A stretch of DNA of 64,000 bases from Rhodoplanes serenus (GTDB lineage Bacteria; Pseudomonadota; Alphaproteobacteria; Rhizobiales; Xanthobacteraceae). Under the pieces are notes generated by a model. It searched no databases and had not been told where the DNA came from. It worked only from the letters and a program-made list of their open reading frames with translations. The position numbers were made by a program, and so were the translations under genes. Below are positions 35,935 through 43,801 of this stretch, piece by piece. Each line of letters opens with the position of its first letter. The stretch's first letter is position 1. The DNA is taken from NCBI GenBank assembly GCA_009720755.1, contig WNKV01000003.1, positions 186,001 through 250,000 of the forward strand, written 5' to 3'.

Positions 35935-36936
35935 TCAGTTGCCCTTCACGCCGGCCGCCTTGATCACCGTATCCCATTTGGCCACCTCGGCGGCGAGCTG
36001 GCTGCGCAGCGCCTCGGGCGTCGCCTGGGCGAGCGGCACCGGCACGGTGCCGAGGCTGGCGAACCGCTCGATCACCTTGGGGTCCTGGAGGGCCGCCTGA
36101 AGGGCCGGCACCAGCTTGTCGGTCGCCTCCTTGGGGAGCCCGCGCGGCGCCCACATGGCGTGCCAGGCCGACACCTCGAAGCCCTTCATGGCGCTCTCGT
36201 CGAGGGTCGGCAGCTCGGGCAGCGACGACACCCGTGTCTTGGTCGTCACCGCGTAACCCTTGATGCGCCCTTCCTTGATGTGGTTCGTCGTATTGGTGGT
36301 CTGGTCGCACAGGAGATCGATCTGGCCCCCGACCAAATCGTTCATGGCCGGGCCGGTGCCGCGATAGGCGACCTGGGCGAGCTGAAGCTTCAGCTCGCTC
36401 ATGAACAGCAGCGCACACAGATGGGCGGCCGAGCCGACCCCCGCATGGCCGAAGCTTGCGCTGTCCTTGTTGGCCTTCATCCAGTCGATCAGCGCGCCGA
36501 TCGAGGTCGGCGGCAGGCCGGCCTTGGAGACGATGGTCATCGGCACGTCGGTGATGCGGCCGATGTGATCGAAGTCGGCGACCGGATTGTACTTCAAGCC
36601 GTCGTACAGGGCCGGCGCGGTGGCGTGGGCGATATGCCAGATCGCCAGTGTGTAGCCGTCGGCCGGCGTGCGGGCGATGCGGGCCATGCCGATGGTGCCG
36701 CCGGCGCCGCCCTGGTTCTCGACGATGACGGTCTGGCCGAGCGTCTTGGTCATCGACTCGGCGATCAGCCGCGCCACCGTGTCGGTCGGGCCTCCCGCCG
36801 CCGAGGGCACCAGGATGGTGATCGGCTTGCTGGGCCAGGTCTCGGCCGAAAGCGGAGTCGCGAGGCCGAAGAGGGCGAGGCCGGCCGCCGCGGCCCGCAC
36901 GGCCGCGCCGACCCGTCGCGCGGAGTCGAAGCGCAT
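35935..36936 (-). CDS. Bug/TctC-family receptor
   Basis: A 333-residue periplasmic receptor with a signal peptide (AAVRAAAAGLALFGLATPLSAETW) and the family motifs ITILVPSAAGGPTDTVARLI and NQGGAGGTIGMARIARTPADG. It lies 38 bp downstream of the tartrate-dehydrogenase-like gene on the same strand and probably delivers its substrate. Confidence 0.9.
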   Translation of the reverse strand: MRFDSARRVGAAVRAAAAGLALFGLATPLSAETWPSKPITILVPSAAGGPTDTVARLIAESMTKTLGQTVIVENQGGAGGTIGMARIARTPADGYTLAIWHIAHATAPALYDGLKYNPVADFDHIGRITDVPMTIVSKAGLPPTSIGALIDWMKANKDSASFGHAGVGSAAHLCALLFMSELKLQLAQVAYRGTGPAMNDLVGGQIDLLCDQTTNTTNHIKEGRIKGYAVTTKTRVSSLPELPTLDESAMKGFEVSAWHAMWAPRGLPKEATDKLVPALQAALQDPKVIERFASLGTVPVPLAQATPEALRSQLAAEVAKWDTVIKAAGVKGN

Positions 36937-36974
36937 GGGCTGTCTCCCGCGAGGCGATGCGCCGGAGCGGCCGG

Positions 36975-38051
36975 CTACCGATTGTCTCCGAGCAGCGCCT
37001 CGCAGACCGCGTCGGTGACCTGAGCGGTGGTCGCGGTGCCGCCGAGATCCGGCGTGTGCAGCCGCGGATCGGCGGTGACGCGCTCGACCGCGCGCATCAG
37101 GCGCGCCGCGGCGTCACGTTCGCCGAGATGCTCGAGCATCATGGCGCCCGACCAGAAGGTGGCGACCGGATTGGCGATGCCCTTGCCGGTGATGTCGAAG
37201 GCGGAGCCGTGAATGGGCTCGAACATCGACGGGAACTCGCGCTCGGGATTGATGTTGCCGGTCGGCGCGATGCCGAGCGAGCCGGCCAGCGCGGCCGCCA
37301 GATCCGACAGGATGTCGGCGTGCAGGTTTGTGGCCACGATGGTGTCGATGCTGTCCGGGCGCATCACCATCCGCATGGTCATGGCATCGACCAGCATCTT
37401 GTCGCAGTCGACATCGGGGAACTCGGCCGCCACCTCGGCGGCGATCTCGTCCCACATCACCATGGCGTGGCGCTGCGCGTTGGACTTGGTGACCACCGTC
37501 AGGCGCTTGCGCGGCCGCGAGCGGGCGAGCCCGAAGGCATAGCGCATGATGCGAGTGACGCCGGTGCGGGTGAACATCGCGACGTCGGTGGCGGTCTCGT
37601 GCGGGAAGCCCTTGTGGACGCGGCCGCCGACGCCCGCATATTCGCCTTCTGAGTTCTCGCGCACGATCACCCAATCGAGCTCGGGGCCGGAGACGTGGCG
37701 CAGCGGGCTGGTGATGCCGGGCAGCACGCGGGTGGGCCGCACATTGGCGTATTGCTGGAACGGCTGGCAGATGGCGAGGCGCAGGCCCCACAGGGTGACG
37801 TGATCGGGCACGTCGGGGGCGCCGACCGCGCCGAAGAAGATCGCGTCGTGGTGGCGGATCTGGTCGCGGCCGTCCTCCGGCATCATGCGGCCGTGCGCCT
37901 TGTAGTAGTCGGAGCCCCAGTCGAAGTGGTCGACCGCGAGGCGGAAGCCGCCGTCACGCTCGGAACAGACAGCGAGCGCCTGGAGGCCGGCCGCGATCAC
38001 CTCGGTGCCGATGCCGTCGCCGGGAATGGCCGCGATCCGATAGCTGCGCAT
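36975..38051 (-). CDS. Tartrate/D-malate dehydrogenase-like enzyme
   Basis: A 358-residue enzyme of the isopropylmalate dehydrogenase family. Motifs: IAAIPGDGIGTEV, LRLAICQPFQQYANVRP and VIVRENSEGEYAG. The Mg-binding set is KMLVDAMTMRMV and NLHADILSDLAAALAGSLG. ICQPFQQYANVRP and the SDYYKAHGRMMPEDG stretch are typical of tartrate dehydrogenase/decarboxylase (TtuC) rather than LeuB. ATG at 38051. It is transcribed away from the GntR gene and probably forms an operon with the Bug receptor. Confidence 0.88.
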   Translation of the reverse strand: MRSYRIAAIPGDGIGTEVIAAGLQALAVCSERDGGFRLAVDHFDWGSDYYKAHGRMMPEDGRDQIRHHDAIFFGAVGAPDVPDHVTLWGLRLAICQPFQQYANVRPTRVLPGITSPLRHVSGPELDWVIVRENSEGEYAGVGGRVHKGFPHETATDVAMFTRTGVTRIMRYAFGLARSRPRKRLTVVTKSNAQRHAMVMWDEIAAEVAAEFPDVDCDKMLVDAMTMRMVMRPDSIDTIVATNLHADILSDLAAALAGSLGIAPTGNINPEREFPSMFEPIHGSAFDITGKGIANPVATFWSGAMMLEHLGERDAAARLMRAVERVTADPRLHTPDLGGTATTAQVTDAVCEALLGDNR

Positions 38052-38169
38052 GTCGTCCTGCCTTCGTGGTCGGCCCGGCGTGGCCGGCGTCGTGCTCGCA
38101 TTTCCGCCACCGTCGCGCGGTGCCGTCGCAATCGGTTCCGTCGTGGTCTCCGGTCCGGTTGCATACCGC

Positions 38170-38200
38170 CTTCCATGGAAGGTGACGAATCCGCTATACT
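38170..38200 (+). promoter_or_regulatory. Promoter and palindrome before the GntR gene
   Basis: TTCCAT (38171–38176) and TATACT (38195–38200) with an 18-bp spacer form a sigma-70-like promoter facing the GntR gene. The perfect palindrome CTTCCATGGAAG (38170–38181) covers the -35 box. A half-site CTTCCATG recurs at the start codon region. This would suit autoregulation and control of the divergent operon. Confidence 0.45.
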
Positions 38201-38221
38201 GCCGCGGGCCATCGAGAGTCA

Positions 38222-39094
38222 ATGATCCATAGGAGCTTCCATGCAAGCATGCCCCGCACGCGATGCCCGAAGGGCGCTCCGATGACGGCGCGGCGGGCCG
38301 GCGCGGCACCATCTCGCGCGACACCATCCCGCGCAGCGCCGCTGCGGACTGCGCGGCCGGCGGCGGGGCCGGCCCGCGGTGAGCCGGTCGCCGACACGTC
38401 GGTCGACGGTGGACCGGCGGCGGACGAGCGGCCGTCCTCGCTGGTCGAGGACGCTTACCGGGCCCTCAAGAGGGCGGTGCGCGACAACGTGTTTCCGCCC
38501 GGCTATCAGGCTTCCGAGCAGGAGATCGCGGTGCGGCTCGGGATGAGCCGCACGCCGGTGCACGAGGCGCTGATCCGGCTCCAGGAGGAGGGGCTCGTCC
38601 GCGTGCTGCCGAAGCGCGGTGTCGTCGTCTGTGCGCTGTCGCCCGACGACATGCGCGAGATCTACGACCTGATCGGCGTTCTCGAAGGGCTCGCCGCCGA
38701 GCTGCTGGCGGGCGCCGCGGACGCGGCTCGGCGGCCGGCGCTCGCGGCGCTCGACGCCGTCAATGCCGACATGCGTGCGGCTCTCGATCGCGACGATCTC
38801 GACGCCTGGGGCGAGGCCGACGGCCGCTTCCACCGGCTGCTGGTCGAGCATTGCGGCAACGCCCGGCTCGCCCGCGCCTACCACACCGTGATGGACCAGT
38901 CGCATCGCGCCCGCATGATGACGCTGCGGCTGCGGGCGAAGCCGACGCGCTCGCTCAAGGAGCATCTCGCGCTCACTGCGGCGATCCGCAAGGGCGACGG
39001 CGCGCGCGCCGCCACCCTGGCGCGGACGCATCGGCAGCGGGCCCGCGACGAGCTGCTGCCGCTGCTCGCCAGCCTCGGCATGCGGCATCTGTGA
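38222..39094 (+). CDS. GntR-family regulator with FCD domain
   Basis: A regulator with a winged helix (ASEQEIAVRLGMSRTPVHEALIRLQEEGLVRVLPKRGVVV, read in parts) and a helical FCD ligand domain from about residue 135 (DLIGVLEGLAAELLAG, metal-type His in FHRLLVEHCGN). The first 75 residues are low-complexity Ala/Pro/Arg, so the true start may be later: ATG 38282 (MTARRAG) or 38249 (MPRTRC). Divergent from the tartrate-type dehydrogenase/Bug operon. Confidence 0.85.
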   Translation: MIHRSFHASMPRTRCPKGAPMTARRAGAAPSRATPSRAAPLRTARPAAGPARGEPVADTSVDGGPAADERPSSLVEDAYRALKRAVRDNVFPPGYQASEQEIAVRLGMSRTPVHEALIRLQEEGLVRVLPKRGVVVCALSPDDMREIYDLIGVLEGLAAELLAGAADAARRPALAALDAVNADMRAALDRDDLDAWGEADGRFHRLLVEHCGNARLARAYHTVMDQSHRARMMTLRLRAKPTRSLKEHLALTAAIRKGDGARAATLARTHRQRARDELLPLLASLGMRHL

Positions 39095-39246
39095 GCGTGA
39101 CGGCTGCGGGGTCACGGCCGCGTGGTGAACGAGGGCTTTCGTCGGGCCGGAAAATTCGGCGTTTTTTCGCAGTTCGAATTAACGCGACGTTCGCGGGGCG
39201 AGCGTAAACCCATACCCGTGGTTCGAACTGCCCGGAGGAGGCCGAC

Positions 39247-39726
39247 ATGCTCGACCCGGCGACGCGCCTGGTGCCTGCGGCGGCCATGAAGGCCCATGCC
39301 GCGACGATGTGCGAGGCGGCGGGCACGCCCGCCACCGTACTGGTGATCGACGACGACGACGTTCAGCGCATGGTGTTGTGCAAGACCGCCGAGCGGGCGG
39401 GCTTCGTCGCCACTAGCGCCGCGACCTTCGGGGCCGCGATGGCGCTGCTGCGCCAGCACACCTACACGGTCATCACGCTCGATCTCTCGCTCGGCGCCCG
39501 CAACGGTCTCGACGTGATGCATGCCCTCGTGGGGATCGGCTGCCGCACTCCGATCGTCATCGTCAGCGGCGCCAATGCGGCGTTGCGCAGCGAGACGGTG
39601 GCGCTCGCCGGCCTCATCAAGCTCGACGTGCGCCACTCGCTGCCGAAGCCGGTGGATCTCGCGCTGCTGCGCCGGGTGCTGAGCAGCATCCGTGAGGAAT
39701 CGGCGACGCTGCCGGTTGTGGGCTGA
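39247..39726 (+). CDS. Stand-alone response-regulator receiver
   Basis: A 159-residue protein made of a single receiver domain behind a 27-residue extension. The acidic pocket is VIDDDD (35–38), the phosphate acceptor is D79 in TLDLS, S107 replaces the switch Thr, and K134 lies in LPKPVDL. No output domain or histidine kinase is adjacent. It probably relays phosphate or acts by protein binding. Ribosome site GGAGG. Confidence 0.9.
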   Translation: MLDPATRLVPAAAMKAHAATMCEAAGTPATVLVIDDDDVQRMVLCKTAERAGFVATSAATFGAAMALLRQHTYTVITLDLSLGARNGLDVMHALVGIGCRTPIVIVSGANAALRSETVALAGLIKLDVRHSLPKPVDLALLRRVLSSIREESATLPVVG

Positions 39727-39977
39727 CGCGAGGTTTCGGTCGGCGCCAGGGCGCGCAGGACGCCTGCGAGCGGACGCGGGCGTGGCGGAAGCGTGTCGTC
39801 TCCAACATCGCGGATGCTCCTCCAGCCGCGCCGACGGCGCCTCCGCTGACATGGCGATCGCGTCGTTGCAGCGGAGGAAAGCGACGCGCAGCCGCACGTC
39901 GTGATTGCGGCCTCGTCCGCTCGTCCTAGTCTTCGATCGACCGACGGGGACGACCCGTCACACGACCGGAGACGACC

Positions 39978-40376
39978 ATGACTGCCACGATGACGATGCC
40001 GACCATGCAGACCGCCACGGCGGCCACCGCGATGCCGGCCACCGCGATGCCCGCCATGGGCATGCCGGGCATGGCGATGCCGATGGGGATGACGGGCATG
40101 GGCATGATGCCCATGATGATGAACCCGATGATGAATCCCATGATGTCGATGGCCGGCATGATGCCGATGACGATGCCGACCCCGATGATGATGTGCCGGG
40201 CCACCTGCACCATGACGGAGACCGGCATGACCTGCGAGATCACCGCCATGGACGCCGCCATGAAGGACATGGTGATGCAGTGCTGCCAAGCCATGTGCAA
40301 CGCCATGGCGGCCGGCATGCCGATGATGATGGCGTGCGGCGGCATGACCTTGTGCTGCATGCCCATGAAGGCGTGA
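39978..40376 (+). CDS. Methionine- and cysteine-rich protein, possibly copper-binding
   Basis: A 132-residue protein with about 45 methionines (one in three) and nine cysteines by hand count. Residues 1–75 are nearly all Met, Pro, Gly, Ala and Thr, with MPMG, MMPM and MMNPMM repeats. The second half carries the cysteines: MMMCRATCTMTETGMTCE, VMQCCQAMCNAM and LCCMP. No signal peptide or membrane segment is seen. Met-rich segments with Cys bind Cu(I) in many bacterial proteins, so a copper sink is plausible but unproven. Ribosome site GGAGACGA. No metal-transport gene is adjacent. Confidence 0.72.
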   Translation: MTATMTMPTMQTATAATAMPATAMPAMGMPGMAMPMGMTGMGMMPMMMNPMMNPMMSMAGMMPMTMPTPMMMCRATCTMTETGMTCEITAMDAAMKDMVMQCCQAMCNAMAAGMPMMMACGGMTLCCMPMKA

Positions 40377-40498
40377 TGATCAGGCGTGATCACCAAGCGT
40401 GATCGCACGACCAGGCCGGTTGCGTCGCCGCCGGACCAAACTCCTGTGACGCCGCCGCGGCCGACACGACAGATGGCGGACGATCGGCCGAGCCCCGC

Positions 40499-41131
40499 TC
40501 AGCCGATCGTCGCCACATAGGTCATCACCAGATACAGCACCGCCTCGGTGGAGCCGAAATTGCGGTAGCCGTGCGGGACGTCGGCCTCGAACAGCAGGGC
40601 GTCGCCTTCGGCGAGATCGATCGGCGGCTGCTGTCCGATCAGGATCTCCACCGCGCCGCGGGCGACGATCAGGTTCTCCCGGGTGCCGGGCGCGTGCGCA
40701 TCGGCGTCCTCGCGGTGGAACGGCGCGATCCGCACCTCGTAGAACTCCACCTGCCGGGCATCGTCGAACGGAAACAGCGCTCGCGACGTGAAGCGCCCCT
40801 CGCTCGAGGCCAGCACCTTGGCGCGATCACGGCGCAGCACCAGCGCCCCGGCATGCTTCTCCGCCGTCAGCAGCGTCGCGAACGGAACCCCGAGCGCGAT
40901 CGCCACCTTCCACAAGAGCGCGATCGTCGGCGTGCTCTTGCCGGTCTCGATCTGTCCCAGCATGGCGCGGCTGACGCCGGACAGGCGGGCGAGGCGCTCC
41001 AGCGAATGGCCCTGCCGGGTGCGCAGACGCCGCAGGTTCCGGCCGACCACGACGGCGAGGTCGGACCCGTCGGCATCGCGGCCGACCGGGTGGTCGTCCG
41101 GGTACTGATCGGGCGGACTGTGCTGATTCAT
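40499..41131 (-). CDS. XRE-family regulator with cupin domain
   Basis: A 210-residue DNA-binding protein. The helix-turn-helix is at residues 30–80 (RRLRTRQGHSLERLARLSG, VSRAMLGQIETGKSTPTI). A cupin sensor follows (residues 115–205; PGTRENLIVARGAVEILIG, EGDALLFEADVPHGYRN). This class often controls amino-acid or small-carbon metabolism. Its start overlaps the stop of a 69-residue upstream frame by four bases (ATGA). Confidence 0.88.
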   Translation of the reverse strand: MNQHSPPDQYPDDHPVGRDADGSDLAVVVGRNLRRLRTRQGHSLERLARLSGVSRAMLGQIETGKSTPTIALLWKVAIALGVPFATLLTAEKHAGALVLRRDRAKVLASSEGRFTSRALFPFDDARQVEFYEVRIAPFHREDADAHAPGTRENLIVARGAVEILIGQQPPIDLAEGDALLFEADVPHGYRNFGSTEAVLYLVMTYVATIG

Positions 41132-41337
41132 GGCACGGTGTGACGATCCGGCGCAGTCGGGGCGGCGAGCCAGAGCGGCGTCCACATCATCAGGCACGGC
41201 GCCGGCAGCATGATCACGGCGAAGAAGGGCGGCACCATCGGCGCCGCGGCTGCGGCCGCGTGGTGCGCTGCGGCGGGGCGCCGGCGGGCGGCCCGATAGG
41301 CCGACAGATCGATGATGGTTGCGCTGGCGGTGCTCAT
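41128..41337 (-). CDS. 69-residue protein coupled to the XRE–cupin regulator
   Basis: A short frame from the ATG at 41337. It opens MSTASATIIDLSAYRAARRR, a pattern common in small alphaproteobacterial proteins, then a poly-Ala part and a hydrophobic stretch (PMVPPFFAVIMLPAPCLMMW) that may be a membrane segment. It overlaps the regulator start by ATGA. Function unknown; it could be a leader or membrane partner of the regulator. Confidence 0.6.
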   Translation of the reverse strand: MSTASATIIDLSAYRAARRRPAAAHHAAAAAAPMVPPFFAVIMLPAPCLMMWTPLWLAAPTAPDRHTVP

Positions 41338-41702
41338 GCGAACTCCGAGACTCCGTCTGTCGCGGCGGTATCCCATGGATGACGTGGCCGGCGCGCAGCC
41401 GCAAGGGGCGGCGGCGAAAAGCGAAGCGCCTCTGCGATCACGGCCGGTGACAGACGTGATTTTCTCCGTCCCGCGACGCCACGAGACGGCCCTGTGCCGA
41501 CCAGGCACGAGACTCGCGCCGCCGGTCGGGCTCGATGGCTGCGCTGCCGGCGGACGGCGAACGAAATTTCGCGACCCAGGGGTATCGAGAGGAGGATTCG
41601 GCCCGCGCCGGCCGAAAATTTGAAATCCGCTTCGGTTGATTCCGGCGGCGATCTGCGCGACCTATTGGGGTATCGGCCGATGGCTCTCTCGAACCCATCG
41701 GA
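41338..41702. other. Intergenic region before the SAM-II riboswitch
   Basis: About 365 bp upstream of metN. It should carry the met promoter, but no convincing -35/-10 pair was found. GAAATTTC is a small palindrome (near 41564). No gene is supported. Confidence 0.45.
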
Positions 41703-41765
41703 CGATCGCGGGATTTGACGGAGCAGCTTGCGGCCGCGCACCAACCGCTAAAGCGCCACGAAGGC
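41703..41765 (+). ncRNA. SAM-II riboswitch aptamer
   Basis: The sequence follows the SAM-II (metA-motif) pattern. A P1 stem is formed by CGCGG (41707–41711) and CCGCG (41734–41738). GATTT follows the first strand, CTTGCGGC precedes the second, and CGCTAAAG ends the pseudoknot. The aptamer binds S-adenosylmethionine and is typical of alphaproteobacterial methionine genes. It sits 35 bp before the metN start. Confidence 0.82.
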
Positions 41766-41771
41766 GTTCGT

Positions 41772-41799
41772 GGGCTCCGATTTGCTTGGAGAGGAGCCC
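41772..41799 (+). promoter_or_regulatory. Shine-Dalgarno-sequestering hairpin before metN
   Basis: GGGCTCC (41772–41778) pairs perfectly with GGAGCCC (41793–41799). The right arm contains the GGAG ribosome site of metN, whose ATG begins at 41801. It is a plausible expression platform for the riboswitch, acting on translation. Confidence 0.7.
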
Positions 41800-41800
41800 C

Positions 41801-43033
41801 ATGGCCATCTCGACAGTCTCACCTCGATCGATCTCCGCTGCCGCGGCCACCACCTCGGCCCGCCCCGCGACCTTCTCGCTGATGGACGCGCTGGTCGGGC
41901 GTGTCGGCGATCTCGCGGCCGACCTGCGGTCGCGCGTCGCTTCGACCGGCGGCGCCGCCCAGCATGCCGCCGCCACGGCGATGGATGTGCCGGCCGTCCG
42001 CTTCGAGGCGGTGTCGCGGATCTTCCCGGCCCGCAAGAGCGATCCGGCGGTGGCGGCGCTCGATCACGTCTCGCTCGATGTGGCGCCCGGCTCGATCTAC
42101 GGCATCATCGGCCGCTCCGGCGCCGGCAAGTCCACGCTGGTGCGCCTCGTCAACGGCCTCGATCGGCCGACGCAGGGACGGGTGCTGATCGACGGCGTCG
42201 ACCTCGCCGGGCTCGACGCGCCCGGCCTGCGCGCGCTGCGCCGGCGCATCGGCATGATCTTCCAGCATTTCAACCTGCTGTCGTCGCGCACCGCGGCCGC
42301 CAATGTGGCGCTGCCGCTGGAGCTCGCCGGCGTGCCGGCCGAGACGATCCGGACGCGCGTCGCCGAGCTTCTGGATCTGGTCGGGCTCGCCGACAAGGCG
42401 AACCGCTATCCGGCCGAGCTGTCGGGCGGGCAGAAGCAGCGCGTCGGCATCGCCCGGGCACTCGCCACCGAGCCCAAGGTGCTGCTTTCCGACGAGGCCA
42501 CCTCGGCGCTCGACCCGGAGACCACCGAGCAGATCCTGGCGCTGCTGAAGCGGGTCAATGCGCTGACCGGCGTCACCATCGTGCTGATCACCCACGAGAT
42601 GCGCGTGATCACCTCGATCTGCGACCGCGTCGCCGTGCTGGAAGGCGGCCGGGTGGTGGAGGAGGGCGCCGTCTACGGCGTCTTCGCTCATCCGCGGGCC
42701 GAGACGACGCGGCGTCTCGTCGCCGCCGTCAACGGCACCGCGCTGCCGCCCGAGCTGTCGGCGCGGCTGCGCGCCGATCCGGCCGGCGCCAGCCTTACGG
42801 TGCTGCGCATCGTCTTCACCGGAGACGAGGCGACCGAGCCGATCCTGAGCCGGCTGTCGCGCAGCCTCGACATCGAGGTGAACATCCTGGCCGGCCGCAT
42901 CGACGAGATCGGCGGCGCGCCGTTCGGCACGCTGGTGGTCGGCGTGCCGTCGCGGCCCGATCTGGTCGCCGCCGTGACGGCGCTGGTGCGGTCGAACGGT
43001 CTCGGCGTGGAGGTGCTCGGCCATGTCGCCTGA
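41801..43033 (+). CDS. metN: Methionine ABC importer ATPase
   Basis: A 410-residue ATPase. After about 70 residues not usual for MetN it has Walker A GRSGAGKST, signature LSGGQKQRVGIARALA, Walker B VLLSDEATSALD and H-loop LITHE. The C-terminal NIL domain (residues 335–410, SLTVLRIVFTGDEATEPILS) senses methionine and blocks the pump. The first 70 residues are an unusual low-complexity extension. metI overlaps its 3' end by 11 bp. Confidence 0.95.
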   Translation: MAISTVSPRSISAAAATTSARPATFSLMDALVGRVGDLAADLRSRVASTGGAAQHAAATAMDVPAVRFEAVSRIFPARKSDPAVAALDHVSLDVAPGSIYGIIGRSGAGKSTLVRLVNGLDRPTQGRVLIDGVDLAGLDAPGLRALRRRIGMIFQHFNLLSSRTAAANVALPLELAGVPAETIRTRVAELLDLVGLADKANRYPAELSGGQKQRVGIARALATEPKVLLSDEATSALDPETTEQILALLKRVNALTGVTIVLITHEMRVITSICDRVAVLEGGRVVEEGAVYGVFAHPRAETTRRLVAAVNGTALPPELSARLRADPAGASLTVLRIVFTGDEATEPILSRLSRSLDIEVNILAGRIDEIGGAPFGTLVVGVPSRPDLVAAVTALVRSNGLGVEVLGHVA

Positions 43034-43688
43034 ACTCGTCCGCCTGGTCTTCGATGCCACGCTCGAAACGCTCTACATGGTGGCGGCGGCCGGCCTGCTC
43101 GGCACGCTGTTCGGCCTGCCGCTCGGTGTCTTCCTCGCCACCAGCGGGCGCGGCGAGCTGTTCGCGGCGCCGCTCGTCAACCGCGTGCTCGGCACCATCG
43201 TGAACGCGGCGCGCTCGACCCCGTTCATCATCCTGGTGGTCGCCATCATCCCGTTCACGCGGCTGCTGGCCGGCACCTCGATCGGCACCACGGCGGCCAT
43301 CGTGCCGCTCACCGTGGCGGCGACGCCGTTCATCGCCCGCATCGTCGAGGCGGCGATCCGCGAGGTGGACCACGGGCTCGTCGAGGCCGCCAAGGCGATG
43401 GGCGCGACGCCCTTGCAGATCGTCCGCAAGGTGCTGCTGCCCGAGGCGCTGCCCGGCCTCACCCTCGGCCTCACCCTGACGGTGGTCAGCCTGATCGGCC
43501 ATTCGGCCATGGTGGGCGCCGTCGGCGGTGGCGGTCTCGGCGATCTCGGCATCCGGTTCGGCTACCAGCGATTCATGCCGGACGTGATGCTGGTGGTGGT
43601 GGTGGTGCTGATCGTGCTGGTGCAGGCGGTGCAGAGCGCCGGCGAGGCGCTGGCCCGCCGTGCCGACCGGCGCGTCCGCCGCGGCTGA
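43023..43688 (+). CDS. metI: Methionine ABC importer permease
   Basis: A 221-residue membrane protein with about five hydrophobic helices. It has the EAA loop DHGLVEAAKAMGATPLQIV and the typical GGGGLGDLGIRFGYQRF. It overlaps metN by 11 bp, so the two are translationally coupled. Confidence 0.95.
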   Translation: MSPELVRLVFDATLETLYMVAAAGLLGTLFGLPLGVFLATSGRGELFAAPLVNRVLGTIVNAARSTPFIILVVAIIPFTRLLAGTSIGTTAAIVPLTVAATPFIARIVEAAIREVDHGLVEAAKAMGATPLQIVRKVLLPEALPGLTLGLTLTVVSLIGHSAMVGAVGGGGLGDLGIRFGYQRFMPDVMLVVVVVLIVLVQAVQSAGEALARRADRRVRRG

Positions 43689-43801
43689 GCGATCGCGGCG
43701 ACCGATTAGTCGCCGTGCGCGGACGATCGCCGCGATCGGCGGTCGTCCGACCTTTCCGTCTTTCAATCCGTCCGTCTCATCTCTTCGTCAGGAGAGCCAT
43801 C

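Noticed and set aside
39462-40289. A very His-rich frame on the minus strand opposite the methionine-rich gene
   Set aside because: Antisense of repeated ATG codons gives CAT, so the His runs are a mirror of the Met runs. The plus-strand gene has the ribosome site and signals.
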